Assembly: GCF_002843565.1 (NCBI RefSeq)
Contig: NZ_CP025257.1
Location: 310,001-374,000 of the forward strand
From: Mesoplasma syrphidae
GTDB taxonomy: Bacteria; Bacillota_I; Bacilli_A; Mycoplasmatales; Mycoplasmataceae
DNA: 64,000 bases
Direction: 5' to 3'
Made by a program: the position numbers and the translations under genes. Shown piece by piece: positions 61,326 through 64,000 of this stretch (position 1 is the stretch's first letter; each line of letters opens with the position of its first letter). The notes beneath the pieces are model-generated. The model searched no databases. It was not told the DNA's origin and saw only the letters and a list, made by a program, of their open reading frames with translations.

Positions 61326-61928
61326 ATGTGATTAGAGTTAAGTCAAAATTTAAAAAATCGTGATTATCAATGAAAATTTAAATTAGCAATATGTTCACCA
61401 ATTTTTGTTATTTTAGTTGCCTTGGATTGAATATCAAAAGCAATCGTTGTTGCCAAAATGGAGCAGGATGGCTCTCCAATTACCATTATTAAAAATTTTC
61501 TTGATTTTAAATTTATTATTAACATGGGTTCTGCTGGTGGAGCCAATGCTGACAAACTAGCATTAACTATCACATTAGCAACAATATCAGCAATTGTATT
61601 AATTATTGCTTTTATTTTCTTGACAGATCGTAAAGTTTTGATAGGGATTACCATTATACTATCTGGAGCTATTGGAAATTTAGTCGCAAGAGCTTGAGCA
61701 CCACCAAATCTAATGGGTCAATATGGAGGAGTTGTTGATTTTATTAGTGTCGCTTCATGATTGCAACTTCCATGAGCCAAAAATGCAATTTTCAATTTGG
61801 CAGACATTTGAGTCAACATTGGTGTTATTTGATTCATTATAGCGATTATTATTGAAGGTACCAAGCAATTGAAAGTTTATATGAAAGCCAAAAAGAATAG
61901 TCAATCAGAAAAGGAAACAGGGGTTTAG
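61326..61928 (+). CDS. lspA: Lipoprotein signal peptidase (signal peptidase II)
   Basis: A 200-residue membrane aspartyl protease that cleaves prolipoprotein signal peptides before the lipidated Cys. It should process the MKKLL...AC lipoproteins of this window. Four membrane helices are visible. Conserved parts are LDWISKAIV, INMGSAGGA (the usual NxGxA), GAIGNLVARAW, VVDFI with catalytic Asp138, and FNLADIW with catalytic Asp160. Oddly, the normally conserved Asp of the GNxxDR motif is Ala here. A loop GQYGGV lies before the first catalytic Asp. AAAAGGAG precedes the ATG; rluD starts 1 base after the stop. Confidence 0.93.
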
Positions 61929-61929
61929 A

Positions 61930-62856
61930 ATGGAAAAACAAATTAAAATTATTGCCAAAGCTAAAAGCAATCGCTTAGATAAGTATTTAGCAGAGGCATT
62001 AAAAGAAGAGCATGATCTTTCAAGAGCTTTTATTCAAAAGCTTATTAAAGATCAAAATATTCAAATTAATGGTATTTTTGCTGAATCTCAAAAAGTTAAT
62101 ATTGCTGAAAATGATGTAATCACAATTACTATTCCCGCACCAAAATCAACTGAAGTTATTGCTGAAAAAATTGACTTTGAAATTATTTATCAGGATCAAG
62201 ACATTTTAGTAATTAATAAACCAAATAATATTGTAGTTCATCCAGGAGCTGGCAATACAAGTGGAACTTTAGTTAATGGGTTGTTAGAGGCTATTGATGA
62301 TTTGTCTTCAATTGGGGGTGTTGAACGTCCTGGTATTGTTCACCGTTTAGATCGCCAAACTACCGGATTATTAATTGTTGCCAAAAATGATAAGGCTCAT
62401 AAAGTAATGTCACAAATGTTAGTTGATCATGAAGTATATAAAGAGTATCAAGCTTTGGTATGAGGTGTGATTTCTGAAAATAAGGGAATTATTGATGCAC
62501 CAATTGGCCGTCATCAAAATGACCGTAAAAAAATGATGGTGACAAACAAAAATGCAAAGCACGCCAAAACAAACTTTGAAGTTATTGAACGTTTTGATAA
62601 TGCAAGTCTCGTTCGCTGTTCAATTGAGACTGGACGAACTCATCAAATCAGAGTTCACTTCAATTTTATTAAACATCCAATCATGGGCGATCCGATGTAT
62701 GGACGCTTAACAGATAAGGATACTAACTGAGGACAATATTTGCATGCATATAAATTAGTATTTAATCATCCGATTACAAATGAAAGAATGGAGTTTATAG
62801 CTGACCTTCCGAAGGAATTTAGTGATAAAATTAAAGAATTAAAGGGGGAAGCATAA
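61930..62856 (+). CDS. rluD: Large-subunit rRNA pseudouridine synthase (RluD family)
   Basis: A 308-residue enzyme that isomerises specific uridines of 23S rRNA. An S4 RNA-binding domain (residues 1-75, RLDKYLAEAL...LIKDQNIQING) precedes the catalytic domain with VINKPNNIVVHPG, the active-site HRLDRQTTGLL with Asp141, and the RTHQIRVH motif. The lspA-rluD pairing is widespread in Firmicutes. Target positions are inferred from family membership only. Confidence 0.94.
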
Positions 62857-62857
62857 T

Positions 62858-64000
62858 ATGGATTTTACTTACAGTGAAATTAAAACAAGTTTAGTTAAAT
62901 TTTTAACTAAAGTTGAAAAGTATAAGGCCATTAATTCAAAAGTTACGGATGGATTAGTTTTTTTAATTCATAAAAATCATGAATATGGAATGATTGTTAT
63001 CAGTGAACATGACTTTGATTTGAAGGCAAATTCTGAAGCAATGACAATTAGTAAAAAAGCCAAGATAAATGATCGTCATAAAATCAAAATGTTGAAAATA
63101 ATTATTAATAATGAGACACCAGAAGTTGTTAAATTTGCTGATGAAGTTAAAGTAGTAACTAATCAAAAAAATGTTAAAGAAATTTTACTGGAGTTTTTTC
63201 CAAATATTGGCTTAGTCGAATTTACCAAATCTAAAAATGGAACTGTTGTTGAACCAATTGTTGAAGATGAAAAAGCAAATCAGGAAACTTTAAGCAAATT
63301 CGTTGCTGCTCTTAAAACTAATAGGGTAACGACTAGTTGAGCTATTTTATTTTTATTTGTAGTTACGCCAATAGTGTTGTCCTTAATAGCAATATTTACA
63401 GCGTCAAGTAGCGAAGCTGTTGAGCTAAATCAATATTCAAAGACTGTTACTTTAATTTTTGGTGGAACAACATACTCATTGACAATTCTTGGTGGGCAGT
63501 GATGAAGAATTTTTACCTATGGTCTAGCGCCACATTCTTCTAATATTATTTTAATTATGCTGTTCATTTTCTTTATCGGGTCAACGATATTTTTGACAAC
63601 AAAGATTACCGAAACACGTATGGGTTCATACCGAATGATTGCAGCTTTTGTTCCTGCTTACATCTTGACTGGATTTTTGGCATCAACAACTTTACCTGCA
63701 ACTATTACTGGTGGAATGCTACCAATCTTATCGATTATTTGCGGAATGTTACTAATGAATACATCAGGTGATCGTACAATTACTGCTAAATTTTCAAAAT
63801 TAAAATCAGTTTGACCATTGGTCTTAATTATAATTTTTTCTTTTGTAATGGGAGATGCTCAGGACTTTTTAGTTAATGGGGTTGCAATTGTATTAGGATC
63901 TGCTTTTTCAGGATTGGTTAAACCAAAAGATAAATATAATTGAACTCATGGAGTTATGGTAGCAATTATTGTGGGTATTTTTGTCACTAGTTTAGTATTT
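62858..64000 (+). CDS. Rhomboid-like membrane protein lacking catalytic residues (cut by window end)
   Basis: About 381 residues are visible. Residues 1-160 form a soluble domain of unknown type. From residue 162 there are at least six hydrophobic helices. The loop after the first helix, GGQWWRIFTYGLAPHSSNI (about 209-227), matches the rhomboid WR-loop and helix 2. The place of the catalytic GxSG in helix 4 reads TGGMLPILSIICGML without Ser. The helix-6 segment VNGVAIVLGSAFSGL has Asn where His is expected. It may therefore be a rhomboid pseudoprotease. GGGGG lies before the ATG, one base after the rluD stop. The assignment rests on visual pattern only. Confidence 0.6.

Overview
The window is AT-rich DNA from a mollicute that reads UGA as tryptophan. 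Nearly every long gene is open only when TGA is read as Trp; examples are pheS, pheT, ileS, rsmH and the lipoproteins. The 16S sequence, the many MKKLL...AC lipoprotein leaders and the mraZ-rsmH-ftsA-ftsZ-sepF cluster point to the Spiroplasma/Entomoplasma group, most likely a Spiroplasma. That placement is inference; no database was searched. I found no tRNA gene, insertion sequence, prophage or CRISPR array.

Positions 1-14950 are accessory. They hold the 5' part of a type I restriction subunit, a divergent surface-anchored GH53 galactanase, an RNA methyltransferase, and a collagen-like lipoprotein. Next come an SDR oxidoreductase with a divergent MerR-type regulator and a MerR-style promoter, a secreted protein, the NADP-dependent GapN, and two more lipoproteins (one almost all coiled coil, one with an Ig-like domain). 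Positions 15200-20275 carry a complete 16S-23S-5S operon with promoter, processing stems and terminator. A decayed secreted-protein gene, a 1463-residue modular surface protein and guaC follow.

Positions 27599-36041 form a six-gene unit bounded by terminators: an ABC ATPase with an odd signature motif, a lipoprotein, an ABC-2-like membrane protein, a 31-residue Lys-rich peptide, a cytoplasmic coiled-coil protein and a second lipoprotein. It is the best candidate here for an undescribed surface or export system. It converges on a PadR regulator/HAAS membrane protein pair. An MFS transporter, a PLD-nuclease/helicase fusion whose start region is duplicated, and a 1582-residue FtsX-type permease come next.

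From about 47900 to the end the content is core: pheST, yceD-rpmF, the division cluster mraZ-rsmH-ftsA-ftsZ-sepF, an alpha/beta hydrolase, then a T-box-controlled ileS-lspA-rluD operon and a rhomboid-like membrane protein cut by the window end. LspA is the signal peptidase expected to mature the lipoproteins encoded earlier in the window. Several terminators carry runs of 15-17 T, and four of the five stand directly before surface-protein genes.
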